Source: Parasponia andersonii
Lineage: Eukaryota > Streptophyta > Magnoliopsida > Rosales > Cannabaceae
Length of the DNA: 64,000 bases
Direction: 5' to 3'
Assembly: GCA_002914805.1 (NCBI GenBank)
Contig: JXTB01000202.1
Span: forward strand, 545,270-609,269
Below the pieces are notes generated by a model. That model was not told the origin of the DNA and did no database searches. It worked only from the letters and a program-made list of their open reading frames with translations. The position numbers were made by a program, and so were the translations under genes. Positions 48,250 to 60,570 of the stretch are shown piece by piece. How positions within the stretch are numbered: the stretch's first letter is position 1; every line of letters begins with the position of its first letter.

Positions 48250-50768
48250 TGAACCTAGTTTGCATGTTGAGATTTTTTTTATAAGAATTTGATTCTTTCT
48301 CTTTGGTTTTGTTAATTTTTGTGTTAAGAAGTTTTGATTTTGTGGAAACTTTAGGATTTGTTTATTCTTGAATATCGATCTTTTTTTTTTTTTTTTCCCA
48401 TAACGGAAATTTTGCATGATAAGATTTAAAAACTAGAGTAAATTGAGCAAAGTTTTCAAAGGGTTTGTTAGAATTTCTTAGAAAATATGTTCCGTATAGA
48501 ATTCGTTTGATACTAAGAGGAGTGGCATGGATAAGATTTTTGATAGGTTTAGAAAGGAAGCGATGAAATATTGGTTAAATTACTCCTGTAGTTCGAGTGA
48601 TACTCGAATGAGGAGTCGAAGGCTGATTGTTTGGGGTCGAATTTCGTTCTTCTCGATTCATTCGTCCATGTGTTCGGAAGATTTTGTCAGGAAAATACTA
48701 TGCTGATTGGAAATTCCGTATGGAATGCATGCGTCTATATGGAATTCGAAGCCAACCCTTTTGTAGAAAGGTCTATCAAAGTACCGCCTTGAATGGGATT
48801 CTATATCGAATTTTATCGAAATCAAAAGATATTTCATTTAAATAAGGTAGTTATCCTTTTTCTTTTAAATTCCCTAATTTGAGTAACGAAATTTGGTAAG
48901 TATTCTGATTCTATTTAATTACATAATTTTATATGATAATTATGAGAAATTCTATTGAAAAGGAAAAAATATATATATATATAGTTTTATATTTGTAAAT
49001 ATGTTTAGATTTTCTCATATTGTATTCATTCATACCAATACTGACTTGAGCGGTAGAATTTCTTTTTTACGGGTACCCTAGGCACCCTAAGGTGTTTCCA
49101 TTGAAGCTTTTATGGTGATCTCAGCTTTTCATTCAAGTAATTGTAGATATCACTGTCTATATTATATAAATATCATTTTTGAAGCGCAGGTACATAAGTG
49201 TTCTCCATTTTTCAATAGATTAATACCCCATTTTATTTCTTTTCAGAGAAGTGTATATCAAAATATTTCATATATAAGTATAAAAATTATATCTAAAAGT
49301 TGATTTACATTTCATAACTTATGCCACATATATATATTTATACTGCAAATATATACGATACATAATTTATATATGAAATATATACTTAAAAAACAAGTAT
49401 AAAACTATTAAAATAATAAAGGAAAGTACTAGTGAAACATAAGACAAAAAAGAAACGAGTATGAGCCTAAATTGTCTTAATCTATTTGTAAGAACCAATT
49501 AAGAGTTGGATTAGCCCACGACATCCAAAAAGTGCTCTATTCTAAAGTGTAGATTTGGACATGGAACCAAAACAATTATATTATGACTAGTGATATAAAT
49601 TACGGATTTTTTTAAATAGTAGTTCTAAAAAATTGCAACATGGAGTTAAGAGCACTAAACGTGATATCGAGTGAAGTCAAATTATTTGTTATATCGAGTG
49701 AAGTCAAATTATTTGTTATATCAAGCGCTAGACAAAATATTAAGTAACTCGACTATTTTATTTAGGCAAATTTGGATTCTTGATGCGATAAATGTTAAGG
49801 TCATTTTTATCTTCACAATAAACTTATCACTTAAGAAAAAGGGTATGCACAAAAAAAAAAAAAAAAAACTATCAAATAATGTGTATTTTCTAAAATATAC
49901 TTTGAAACATGTGTAGTTTGCCAAGGATTCCTCGTAAAACGTGGTGCTAAAAAGTTTGGACCTAGAAAACTCTTATATTCCTCAATTTCCCTTCTAAAGT
50001 GTCCACGTAAGGTCTTTGACAATTGACAAATGGCCATCGTCTACATAAATCCAGGTCCATTGTTTGAAATATTGAAAAATCCTACATTGGCCAAAAGTTT
50101 TGAGAAATTACGAATTTATTTTTCAAAAAAATATCAATTTAATAATATTTTTAAAAAATTAGTACTTCTTAAAAGTATTCGATGTAACCAATAAAATTAT
50201 TTGGAGTAATCAAAAATTATTTGAAGTAACTAGTCCGAAAGTAATTAGATCAATTATCTAAGTATCTCATTAATTAGTTAAAAAAAAGGTTAATTATGTA
50301 AAAATATCCTGAGTTTTTAACTTTTTAATAAAATAATCTTAACTTTAGAATTCTGTAAATTAATACCCTTAGTTTTTATTTTCTTTGTATATTTATACTA
50401 TGAGTAAATTAAAAGATGCAAACATCTTTCATTAACTTATTAAAAATATTTTGATATTAGTATATTATCGGAAATTATTTTATAACTACTTTTTTTGATT
50501 AATTGCTAAAAGAACACAATTTTTTTTACCTCTCATGTTTCTTTTTTTTTTTTTTTACAATTATCTATTTTTATTTCTTGTTCTAATTTTTTACTTCTCT
50601 TTTTTAAATGAAAAATGAAATAAGCTAACTACAAATATATTTTTTAAAATTTTATTATTGTTTAATAAATTTTAATTAAATTGATGATGTCTACTACTAT
50701 CTTTTTATTATTAAAATCAACTAATTGAGCATTAAGGTTATAAATTTATATGAATTTCAAATACTAGG
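48250..50768. other. Intergenic DNA, no gene seen
   Basis: AT-rich sequence. A plus-strand frame at about 48630-48845 is open but shows no known domain. Poly-A/T and (TA)n runs are scattered. A phrase TAAAAATATCCTGAG near 50299 recurs in similar form near 52085, so parts of this area belong to a dispersed repeat. Confidence 0.4.
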
Positions 50769-50948
50769 GTATTAATTTGCAAGAATTTTAATTGTTAGGG
50801 TATTGATTTGCAAAATCCAAAAGTAAGAGTATTATTTTGCAGAAATTCAGAAGTCAGTGTATTATTTTCTAAAAATTTAAAAGTAAGAGTATTATTTTGT
50901 AAATATTCAAAATTCAGGATTTTTTTGCAAAAAAGTTAAAACTCAAGG
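50769..50948. repeat. Degenerate minisatellite, about six 30-bp units
   Basis: Units begin with GTATTATTTTGCAAAAATTC-like sequence and end in AAAAGTAAGA or a variant. GTATT recurs at about 29-31-base spacing (50769, 50800, 50829, 50859, 50889), then one decayed unit. Units differ at many positions, so the array is old. Confidence 0.6.
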
Positions 50949-51110
50949 TATTTTAATGTTATTATCCTTAAAAAAAATGATAGTTTTGTACATATTTTAT
51001 AAAATGTGATTATTCTGAATAGTTCTAGGATTTTTCAAAAAATTTAAAAGAACCGGGGGTTTTAATTGAGAAATTTATATCTAATGGTCATTTTTAAAAA
51101 TTATGTTTAG

Positions 51111-51483
51111 AAATACTTGTTTTAATTTTTCTTTTAAAAATACTCATTTTTATGGTCCACATTTCATATGCAAAATATGAGTGGTCTACATTTATAATAT
51201 AAATTTTATCCATTAAGTACATATTTCATGAGTAAAATATGAATGATATATATTTATAATATAAATTTTTACCACAGTTTACATTTTAAATTTGACATAT
51301 AGTATATATTTTAAAATATGTGCAAATTTTTAGTGTAGTTTTTATTCATGAAACGTAGATCACTGTATATATTTCTTATATGAAATATATGTCGTGGTCT
51401 ACATTTCATGTGTAAAACAGTAGTGATCTACATTTTTTCAAAAATGAGTATTTATAGAAATATAACTTTTAAAACATGTATTT
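51111..51483. mobile_element. MITE-like element with about 42-bp terminal inverted repeats
   Basis: The left arm (51111-51151) and right arm (51440-51483) are reverse complements with few differences: AAATACTTGTTTTAA against TTAAAACATGTATTT, and AAATACTCATTTTT against AAAAATGAGTATTT (perfect over 14). The 290-base interior repeats a TGGTCTACATTTCATRTG-like phrase several times and codes for nothing. The class is not determined; flanking target-site duplications are unclear. Confidence 0.6.
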
Positions 51484-52840
51484 ATGAACTTTTCCCCTTT
51501 TAATTTCTTTAAAGCATGAAGAGTCAAATTTATCTGTAAAGAATTGCTTTCAACCTTTTATGGGGCCTCTAGGAAAATGGCCTATTTTCAAAGTCATTAT
51601 GAAAATATATGTTGTTTGATTTATAATATATTAGCTTACTAGGTATATAAATCAGTTAACTAGAAATCTAAAAGATATCAGTGGTGATAAAACATATATA
51701 TTGACTAATATATTCTAACATATTTTTATCCAGTTTCTTGGCCCTTTAAAGCATTTTGATTTTTATTTTATGCCTTTTTGGACTTAATTTAACTTCGCGA
51801 CTTTCACATTTCCAACCCAACCAAAATATTCTTCCAACATCATTATTTCAAGGAAATTAGTTTGAGAGTCGTTACGAGTCAAATTACCAAATTTTGGGTC
51901 TCTGTCTAAAAAATTATCGTTTTTCAAACACTTTTAAAAAAATGACTTAGTGTATAGAAAAAAAAAAGGCCAAAATATATCAGCTTTATAAGAAACATAT
52001 TAATATCATAATTGATATCCTCACATGAAATTGATAGTCAAGCATAAAAGTGGTATATTATACATAAAATTAAGGATAAAAAAAAAAAATATCCTGAGAT
52101 TTGGTTGTTCGTCTTATAATTTAAAACTTGAAATTTGAAATCCGCAAAATAATACTATGAGATTAAGAATTTCTGAAAATTAATAACATGAATTGACTTT
52201 TTGAATAATTTTAACTGATAAAAGATAATAATATGAGAATAATTAATGTAGTTTCTTATAAATACACTATAACAAAACCCAAAATTCAGCCATTTTGATA
52301 AAAGCCCTTACTAAAAACCAACCTAAAAAAAAATCACAATCATTTGGGCCCTTGGGCCTCTTTCCATCTATTTGTCTAATTGAGCAGAGAAAAAAGGCTT
52401 CGTACAAAATTCTAAGCCCAAATACCAAAAATTGAAAACTTTCGAATGGGACGATTTTTCTGAAAAATCAGATTTAGAAAAGTATCATTTTTAATTTTAC
52501 TAGAAAAATAACACTTTTTAAAAATATTTTGAAATGTGCTATTTGTTTCAAACTTAGGAAACCAGTTAGGTTACTTAGGTTTATCAATTGAATAACTAAT
52601 CAAATCACCTCATTTAAGTCTACTAACTAGCTACCTTAAGTGTTTTGTCAATTAATAAAAGTGATATTTTTCTATATACTTTGAAAAAAGTATTTTTATA
52701 ATTAAATCCGGAAATTTTCGAAATAATTTCAAATTTTATTTAGAAAATTACCATAAAAAAAAATCAAGTTTCCTCCTGGAAAAATAACCCAATGAGTTAT
52801 GAGATCATTTGGGCTTGCGGCCGTTCGGCGGGCCTAATCT
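51484..52840. other. Intergenic DNA leading into the LPP gene promoter
   Basis: AT-rich, with poly-A runs and fragments similar to those at 50.3 kb and 900-1100. No gene is visible. The sequence changes sharply to GC-rich at about 52810. Confidence 0.4.
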
Positions 52841-52918
52841 ACTCTCTATAACTATCTCCAAAGTAACAAAGTTGCCGGCCGTCAACTCTCGAACCTCAGC
52901 GGCCCAAACGCAAGCCCA

Positions 52919-53596
52919 ATGGACCCCTCCTCCTCCAGGCCAGCCAAACCCGGCGCCACCACCACCGCCGCCGCAATCACGACGGCGCCGGGACTCCTGG
53001 GCGGCCTAGTAAGCCTAGACAGCAAGGTGTCGTACCACCTCCACAGCCTCTTCCGACCATTCCTCCCCCACCTGGTCCTCCTCCTCCTGGAACTCTCCGC
53101 CGACTTCCGCTTCTTCTTCCCCGTCTGCCTCTCCCTCCTCCTGCTCCCACCTCCATTCCCCACCCACCGCCTCAGACCTTTCCTCGTCCCCTTCCTCCTC
53201 GGCCTCCTCCTCGACCTCGCCCTCGTCGGCCTCCTCAAGCTACTCGTCCGCCGCTCGCGTCCCCACTACAACCCCGCCATGAGCGCCGCCGTCTCCGCCG
53301 ACCACTTCTCCTTTCCAAGTGGCCACTCCTCCAGGGTCTTCTTCGTCGCCGCACTTGTCCACCTCTCCATCGCCGCCTTCGTCGATGCCCTCGCCCAGTT
53401 CCGCTCTGGCTCCGACGAGGGCAGCAGCGTAAATTTGTTGATTCTGGTTGTTTGGGTCTGGGCCGCGGCCACTTCTTTGTCTAGGGTTTTGCTTGGGAGG
53501 CATTTCGTTGTTGACGTGTTTGCTGGGGCTTGTTTGGGTGTGCTTGAAGCTCTCTTTGCCTTCCATTTTCTGAGGATTGAGAAGTTTTTGAGGTAA
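52919..53596 (+). CDS. PAP2-family lipid phosphate phosphatase, beta type, intronless
   Basis: A single 225-codon frame encodes a membrane phosphatase. All three PAP2 motifs are intact: KX6RP (Lys107, Arg114, Pro115), PSGH (residues 133-136) and SRX5HX3D (Ser188, Arg189, His195, Asp199). The two histidines are the expected nucleophile and acid-base residues. Hydrophobic runs at about 50-80, 88-110, 138-158, 172-186 and 197-217 fit a multi-pass protein. The small size matches Arabidopsis LPP-beta (At4g22550); related short forms act on phosphatidic acid or on isoprenyl phosphates in the ER or plastid, so substrate and location are open. The 5' two-thirds is extremely C-rich, with serine, leucine and proline codons ending in C, while the last 150 bases return to AT-rich usage. 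The start at 52919 is the first in-frame ATG of the GC-rich block. Confidence 0.9.
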   Translation: MDPSSSRPAKPGATTTAAAITTAPGLLGGLVSLDSKVSYHLHSLFRPFLPHLVLLLLELSADFRFFFPVCLSLLLLPPPFPTHRLRPFLVPFLLGLLLDLALVGLLKLLVRRSRPHYNPAMSAAVSADHFSFPSGHSSRVFFVAALVHLSIAAFVDALAQFRSGSDEGSSVNLLILVVWVWAAATSLSRVLLGRHFVVDVFAGACLGVLEALFAFHFLRIEKFLR

Positions 53597-55952
53597 CAAT
53601 GGCAAAGTATTGTTCTTTTCCTATTTGGGGAAAAGAAAATTCATTCGTTTTGTGGAAATTATTCTTGTGTTGAGGATAATGTAAACTGATATTATGCATA
53701 TGTATATGCAAATTTGATAAATTTATTCTTTCTTGCATGTTATTTATTGCTTGCGCTAAGTACATCTTGGATCATATGGAAACTTGTGTAGATCAATAAT
53801 CATTGTTTAGATAAAATCTTGTTGTCTGGATAATTTTGGATCAATAATCTTGTTGAAGAACATGTGGTTATCATCAGATTATGCTTGCAATTTCTAGTAT
53901 CATGCATTTGTTGAATTGGATCATTGATCAAATTTTGACAATGGAAAATAGAAGAAATGAAAGGAAATTGGGTTTTGTTTAAGAATGATAATTGATTCTC
54001 GATGACTTTATACGAAGAGATTCAACCATTCTTGATTGTTTCTTGATGGTTGCTTTACTATTTTAGATAATTGTTGAATTTGTTTGAAATAAAGCGTGCC
54101 ACTACGTATGGATAGGAAATTGTATTTTCTAACTGCAAATCGAGGAAACACCATTTATGGTTGACCTGGTGTCACTCATCTCTATCGACTTGAGAAGTTC
54201 TTTATAAATGAGTTAGAAGAGAAAGTCTTACTTGCGCAATTGGGAGTGCCAACCTAATATGAAACAACATGTTGGAATGCTATAGGAGAAACCATCAAAC
54301 CTAATGTCAGAAGTGTGTTCGACAGAAAACAATCAAATTTGTATTGGTATTCCATATTTGGTATTTGCAAAGAAAAGATAAAGCTTAAACTTCAAATGGA
54401 GTTTGCTGATAATAATCCATCGATTAAATCAATTTAGTTTACTGAAGTGAGCTAATTAAAACATGATTATACGGCTTTATAAGTTCTGGTTATCAGATAT
54501 GCAAGTATGAATGAGCTTTTCTTATAAAGTGGATTATCTCTCTGTCACTCTCACTTTCTGTTGTTATATTCTTTCTAATGCTGGAGGATGTTAATGTAAA
54601 AGTTTTCCTGTCTACGTCCAAGGTTTTTGGTGTGCTATTTTGAGATGAGACCAATAGAGCAATGGACATTCTCTTCTTTTAGTTATTCATCCTTGTAAAA
54701 TGTGATCTTATAATTTGTGTCTACGTTCTTTCAGGGTTACTGTACTTGTCTCTAATGGTATTCTGTTTCTTGCGAGTTTGCGTCTCTAATAGTCTTACTT
54801 TTGCAAGATTTCTATCGATATATGAAACTAGGAATACAGCCACTAAATGTTAGCTACCCTCAAAGCTCTACTACCGATGAATGTCTGCCATCATTCTAGT
54901 TATAGATTTTGTGTTTGTTGTCTACATTTTATCGTTTCTTTCCTCAATATACATTTTATTGGTAGGAATTACCATAATGTATTCTGTATATCCTGACTGA
55001 GATAAGGATAGAACACTTATGTTTGCTAACCATTATTATGACTTGCTCAAGTTTAGTTTGTCGTGTCGAGATGGTTCTACCGAAGGACCATGACTTGTAT
55101 TCGTTACATAAGTGCAGTACAACTTTTATTATTCTGAACTACATCATTATTTTAGGGATTGGGCTTTGACTACATGGGCCAAGAGCAAAGTCTTCTAGTA
55201 TACACGTATCTCAGGTTTTTCCTTTGTGGATCTTATAAATTGATTTTTGTGACTTTAGGCATGTGCGTGCACAGGTTTGCTGTGTCCCTCTTTAGTTAGA
55301 CTTCCCATTCCCAACCTCTTTGTGAATGGAAAGTCTTCATCCCAAGCTGTAATGACTAGCCAGTAGCCGCAATTATTGTAGTTTTCCAAATGCGTCGTTC
55401 TCGTTGGGACTATGATGGGAAGTGTGAACAAACCAGTTATGAGGAAGAAGTTTAGCACTTCTACTTTGTTAAATTGCCAAGTGGGCCATCCATGGTACAT
55501 CTGGGTGAAAGGTGATTATTTTATGAACATGGTTTGAAACCTTTTAACATAGGTCTGCCTAGCATGATTCTTATCAATGCTGTCCCTATTCTTGGAGTGC
55601 TGTAGCTGAAAAAAGGGGGGGGGGGGGGGGGGAAGGTCACAACATGTTTTACAACTTTCACTGTGTTTTGAAAATTCAATTACATTGTTGATGCAGTTGG
55701 TTCCTCCCCCACCACCCCTCATTTTGTTGACCCTGAGAATGGCTCTGCTTCTTGGGTAAGATGTTATTTAATTATTTTAGATATAAGTTACAACCCAACC
55801 ACCACTTGCAGGGTCATACCACATACCATGGTTATTAAACTTGTATTATTATACTTGAAGTTGAAGGGCTGAATTTCTCTACCCCCAGTGATCAGCCCTG
55901 TACTATCGCATTGAAAGGATGACTGAGCTGCACTTTTTTCTTGTTTACTTTG
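53597..55952. other. LPP 3' UTR and transcribed-looking unique DNA
   Basis: The sequence is less repetitive than other spacers and T/G-rich on the plus strand, as in plant UTRs and introns, so an extended or spliced 3' UTR is possible. It holds an 18-base G run at 55615-55632. No coding domain is visible on either strand. Confidence 0.35.
55615..55632 (+). repeat. Homopolymer G18
   Basis: Eighteen consecutive G residues, directly after a run of A. Long G runs are rare in plant DNA, can form quadruplexes and are prone to length error in sequencing. Confidence 0.9.
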
Positions 55953-56962
55953 TTACTTCTCAGCTTCTGTTTGTTCATTTTCCTTAAAACTCCTAATTAA
56001 ACCAAAACACCTCAATGAAACGTTCTGGTCTACTTTTGAGTTCAGCTTGTATGTATGTCTCTGTGGGTGCTTCTGTCTTGGAGCTTGGACGGACCCCAGA
56101 ACATTAGATTTTGGAATCTCAGAAGCAGTGGAGCCTAATCGCTTTGGCCCAGTTATGAAGTTAATATCTGGCTGAGATGACTGGGTGTGACATATGGCTT
56201 ATCACAAGCTCGTTATAGTGCAGCACCAGAAAGTACTGTGAGACCATGTGAGGCTTTTGTTGTACATATACGTGAATTGAAGGCTCTGGCGCCATCCATC
56301 TTAAACTCTCAAACTGATTGAGGCACATATCAGTCAGACATGGACTGAGAATGTGGTACCTTTCCGTGAAAAATAAAAAGCAAGAGGACCAATTAAGTCA
56401 AAATTAGAGTAGGGAAAAATGAAGGCATGCCATCACATTCACATGAGTGTAATTTACTTGTCTTTCAGTTTTAGCAGTGTACCTACAGATTATCACCACC
56501 ACAAGCAGAAGACCTGAGACAGATGGATTCAGTGAAAAACTGACATCCCAGCTTTGCAAGAGAAACCTTGGAAAGAGTTTGAGGATGGAGACGGTACAAT
56601 CTCAATTTCAAGCTCTGTCCTTTCTGTGTATTTATTTATCCCTTCGAAGTTTCACTTTTTGCCTTGTCTTTTAGAAAGACTTGTAGTCTTGTAGAGCATT
56701 GATCAACACTACTTTATTGGGAGTTGTGTCTGTATAGTGTCTCATAATTTGCAATCTGATAGTGGGTTTTGAATCATGTTATGTTGCTAGAGTGATTTCT
56801 TAATTAAACTCGTTGTTAAACACGTACCTGAGTTGACGATTGAGCTTTTGATATGAGTCCCAATTGCTTCCTGAAATGGTTCCAGTGCATTATGGCGTTG
56901 TTGGGGGCCGCCGAGGTCACTTCTTCAGACTCCATTATGAACCCACCTGAATTCTGAGACAT
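55953..56962 (-). CDS. Possible two-exon small-protein gene, unrecognised
   Basis: Exon 1 would be 56828-56962: start MSQNSGGFIMESEEVTSAAP, then NNAIMHWNHFRKQLGL, ending at a CAG codon followed by a GTACGT donor. Exon 2 would be 55953-56171: it follows a CATCTCAG acceptor and reads PDINFITGPKRLGSTASEIP to NEQTEAEK-stop. Both exons end on codon boundaries, so they join in phase to a 117-residue basic protein with no signal peptide or membrane segment. Exon 1 is notably richer in GC than its neighbours. The intron of 656 bases is ordinary for plants. I know no homologue, and each exon alone could be a chance frame. The gene would converge on the LPP gene or be antisense to a long LPP 3' UTR. 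Confidence 0.25.
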
Positions 56963-59817
56963 GCTTCAGCAAGTTTCCCGATTTGCTCTTAATGATTGTA
57001 CTTTTAGGATCAAATATGTGTACCCTCTTGATTTGCAAACTGTGGTCAGAGAGTCGGATTGTGGCCCGGTGTTGGTGTATGTATGAGAATATGGTCCAAA
57101 TATTCGTATATCATACGCGTATAACGTATGAAGGTATCCGTATGTATACAATATTATGCATGCATGGAAATTTTAATAACCCGACTAACAATTGCAGTAA
57201 ATTCTTAGTCAAGCTACATAACGTCTCATCAAAAAGATTATGAATGAGGCAAAATCGGGTATATCTCACCGACAACTAATTATGCCGAAGGCCAATTAGG
57301 AGAGTTCCAGTACAGCTTCTTTTTCTTGGGTATCGTAAACGCTTTCTGTTAACCATTATATCGTTTTGAAAAGGATGATTAATCACCAGTTTTCCATGGT
57401 TTCTCTCGACGATGGGATTTGATGGATATCAAACACTAATTATTGCTTCGCAACTTAAAATTATCATCGTTACTATTCCAGTTTCAGTGTGCATGTGTTT
57501 TTTTCCCTGCTGAGTTCTAGTAAATAGAAAAGCCATTGAAGTTTATTTCTATACATGTCTCTATCTTCAACAATTCGAGTCTAGAAAAGATTTGGCTGAA
57601 TTGGACAAGAGAACATATATGCACATTTCGCTTATGATTTTCAATAGTGGGTCGTCGTTCTTCTTTTCTTAGTCGACTCTATATCGGTGTATTTATTGCC
57701 ACCAATCTTTAGACGAAATGAGCAGAGCACTTATTTTCTTCACACAAAAAATCACTCCGTCATTTGTGATCAAGATATATAAATAATATATATTGTGAGG
57801 ATCTATTTATCATAAGGAATACACAAAGTCACTCAAGTTAATCCTTTTATCGTATACTTTTTTTTAAAATATATATATATATATATATTTAGGGCACTAA
57901 TCTAATAGATATATATTTTTTTATCTATTTATAGGTATTATTTTAACTAATTAAAATTAATCACATATGTATTTTTATGATAAAAAGTGGAAAGTGAAAA
58001 ATATTAAATAATATATATATTTATTTTTAGTATTTTTTTTATAATTACTTAAATTATAATAGTAGTTGAATTATTAAAAAAAATACCCCGATTTGTTTAA
58101 TCGTATTATATATATCAATTGCTATATTGATAACGGGCAAGAAACATTGTCTTCGGAACAGCCAGACAAAGCAAAGGCAAAGTGTAACAAAACAAGCAAG
58201 TGAGGCACTAGCATTTTCATTCGGACAAAAGGGTGTGTTGTTCCTAATTAGAATCTAAAACTTTGCATGCCTCTCACATCAAAAGCGTAGCCTAAGGACA
58301 TTGTTATTCCATCTGGCTGCCTCGTCAATCTATTAAAAAGGATTAGCATCCTTACAATTAATTAGTAGCCACACGTTTGAAAGAAAAAACCAAAATTAAG
58401 ATTATCCATCAGCCGACCTTAATTATGTGAAACCACTTCCACCAACTACTCATGAACTACATATATTAGCAGTATTCCCATGATTTCTAGGAACTTCAAC
58501 TCAATTATGTATATGTAGTAGGAAGGATTACTACATATGTTTGAAATATGAAAATCCAAACCATCTATGCATATGGGGGATGGCCCCCACAAAGGTTAGG
58601 CAACACTGATTGACCCGGGTAAAGTCAAAAATTTATCAAAATTAATTGAAAGAAAAGGAAGAAAAGCCCATATCCCAAGCATGAAAACACATAATTTTGC
58701 TAAAATAACACCATGATCACATGAATATTTGGGTTTGAAGAGTTAGATGGGCATGGGCAGTCACATGTCAATGCTGGCGAGATGCATATGTATATTTGAA
58801 TGTTGACATAATAGAAAATATTGAAAAGGATATGGAGAGAGCTTATTAGCTAGCTAGCGAATTAGAAATTGGGTGCATATATCATAGTCATATATATATA
58901 TATATCATATGTCATATCACTCATACTCATATATCATGTATCACATATCATATCACAAATGTATATATTAATCATATAAGTATACACATAAAAATGTAGA
59001 CGACAGGTGGAGCTGTGGGATGAGGGGCCTCTTGTTAGTGCTCCAATGAGTTGTTTCCCAACTGTGTGTCCGGGTGTGATCGGTTTGGTGGTGATCATCA
59101 TCTTCATGGAAGGGAAATATATTGTTACTTGTTTTGTTTAGTCCTTGAGAAACATGGATTTGATTGCTGGTTGTTGGTTTCTTTTGGACAACTCCTCCCA
59201 TTATTATTATTCATTGCTTTTATAAAATAAACAAATATATATACTTTTATATTTATTTCAATATTTCCCTTCCAATAATTTCGAAAACTTTATAATTAAA
59301 TAAAAAAGAAAAGCGAACTGAAGGATTTGAAAGTCATCCAATATTTAGTTAGTCATCAAGTAATTATTTGATGATGTGGTAGCTTCATTTAAGTTATGGT
59401 GATTTAAGTTATAACTACAAAGAATTGTCACCACATCATGACATGGTGTATAATTCTCTTGAGTTTGTTTTGAGTTGTTTTCTCCGGGTTTGCACTTTTT
59501 TGATAAACTAAAAAAAGTTTATTCGATTAAAAAATCCCAAATGATAAATTAGCTTGCGTTAATTAATAGATTCTTTTTGAAATAGATTGCTCATAATCAG
59601 ATTATCGTGATGGTAGGACTCATATCAAAACTTCTTATTCAATGGATTGAGCGTCTTAACACCGTCTATTGACTCGGTGGTCTTTAAGATTATGTTTATG
59701 TTTTAATTATTTTGACATTCTCTATTAAATTAACAAATAAATTGTAAATAACAAGAAGAGTAACAATAGGCTCAAATAACTACAAATATATATATATATA
59801 TATGAGCACCAATTCAG
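56963..59817. other. Intergenic DNA, no gene seen
   Basis: AT-rich with (TA)n tracts near 57868 and 58890 and a degenerate CATATC-type microsatellite at about 58895-58955. No supported gene. Confidence 0.4.
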
Positions 59818-59819
59818 TA

Positions 59820-60017
59820 GGTATTTTTTTTTTTTTTACCTATGCATAGTTATCAATTTCGCCAATGAAAATTTAGCATACACATTTTTTTATTGTAAAA
59901 AGTAAGAGAAAGAAAGAATATTAATGATGCACGTCTTTTTATGTACTTCATTATAGCCATTGGTAATCCAACGGCTAAAAAAAAAAATATCTAACCATAG
60001 GTAAAAAAAAAAATACC
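59820..60017. mobile_element. 198-bp MITE flanked by TA (Tc1/mariner-type)
   Basis: The left end reads GGTAT-T(n)-ACCTATG and the right end CATAGGTA-A(n)-TACC, giving terminal inverted repeats of about 24 bases. TA dinucleotides stand immediately outside both ends (59818-59819 and 60018-60019), the usual target-site duplication of Tc1/mariner-type elements. There is no coding capacity. Each terminal repeat is itself palindromic (AGGTA...TACCT), so it can fold at several scales. Confidence 0.65.
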
Positions 60018-60269
60018 TATTGGCAACCTATATATATTTATATGCATGTGAGTGTTACTACAACTACAAATAGGTATTGATATCGATCCTTTGTTAGGTA
60101 TAGATGGGATTTTTATATCCACGATTAAAGATAGTAATAGTTTCTAAATTATACACATTCTATCATTTTCTTTATTTTTGAGTTTTCAATTTATATAGTA
60201 ATTTGGCTTTGAATTATATAATTATTATAGTAATAACCTATTTGTCATAAATTGTTATTTTTTCAACTG

Positions 60270-60570
60270 AAAATAATTATGAACAAAACATGTAATTGGA
60301 TGTTATTTATTTTTATAAATTAGAATATCATTTTTAGTCATAATTACTAAACCGTGTACTTTACATAATACTCATTTTTGTTAAAAATTTAATAGTTCGT
60401 GAAAAAATAGTTATTACTATATTAATTGCATAAATTTTAATAATTTACTGTGTAAATTGAAAATTGAAAATCTTGTTCTTAATCATAATTATCAAATTAT
60501 GTACTTTAAAATAATTTATTTATATTAAATATTTAATAATATATAACGAAATAATAATAATTATAATAAT
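60270..60570. repeat. Third copy of the AT-rich repeat at 31.9-32.6 kb
   Basis: Order and spacing of blocks match the pair at 31880-32600: GAACAAAACATGTAATTGGA, TTATTTATTTTTATAA, a CATAATTACTAAA-like block, then GAAAATCTTGTTCTTAATCA and AAATTATGTACTTT. It is more diverged than the other two are from each other. Confidence 0.4.

Noticed and set aside
53240..53605. Minus-strand open frames opposite the LPP gene
   Set aside because: They are shadows of the C-rich coding strand; the PAP2 motifs lie on the plus strand.
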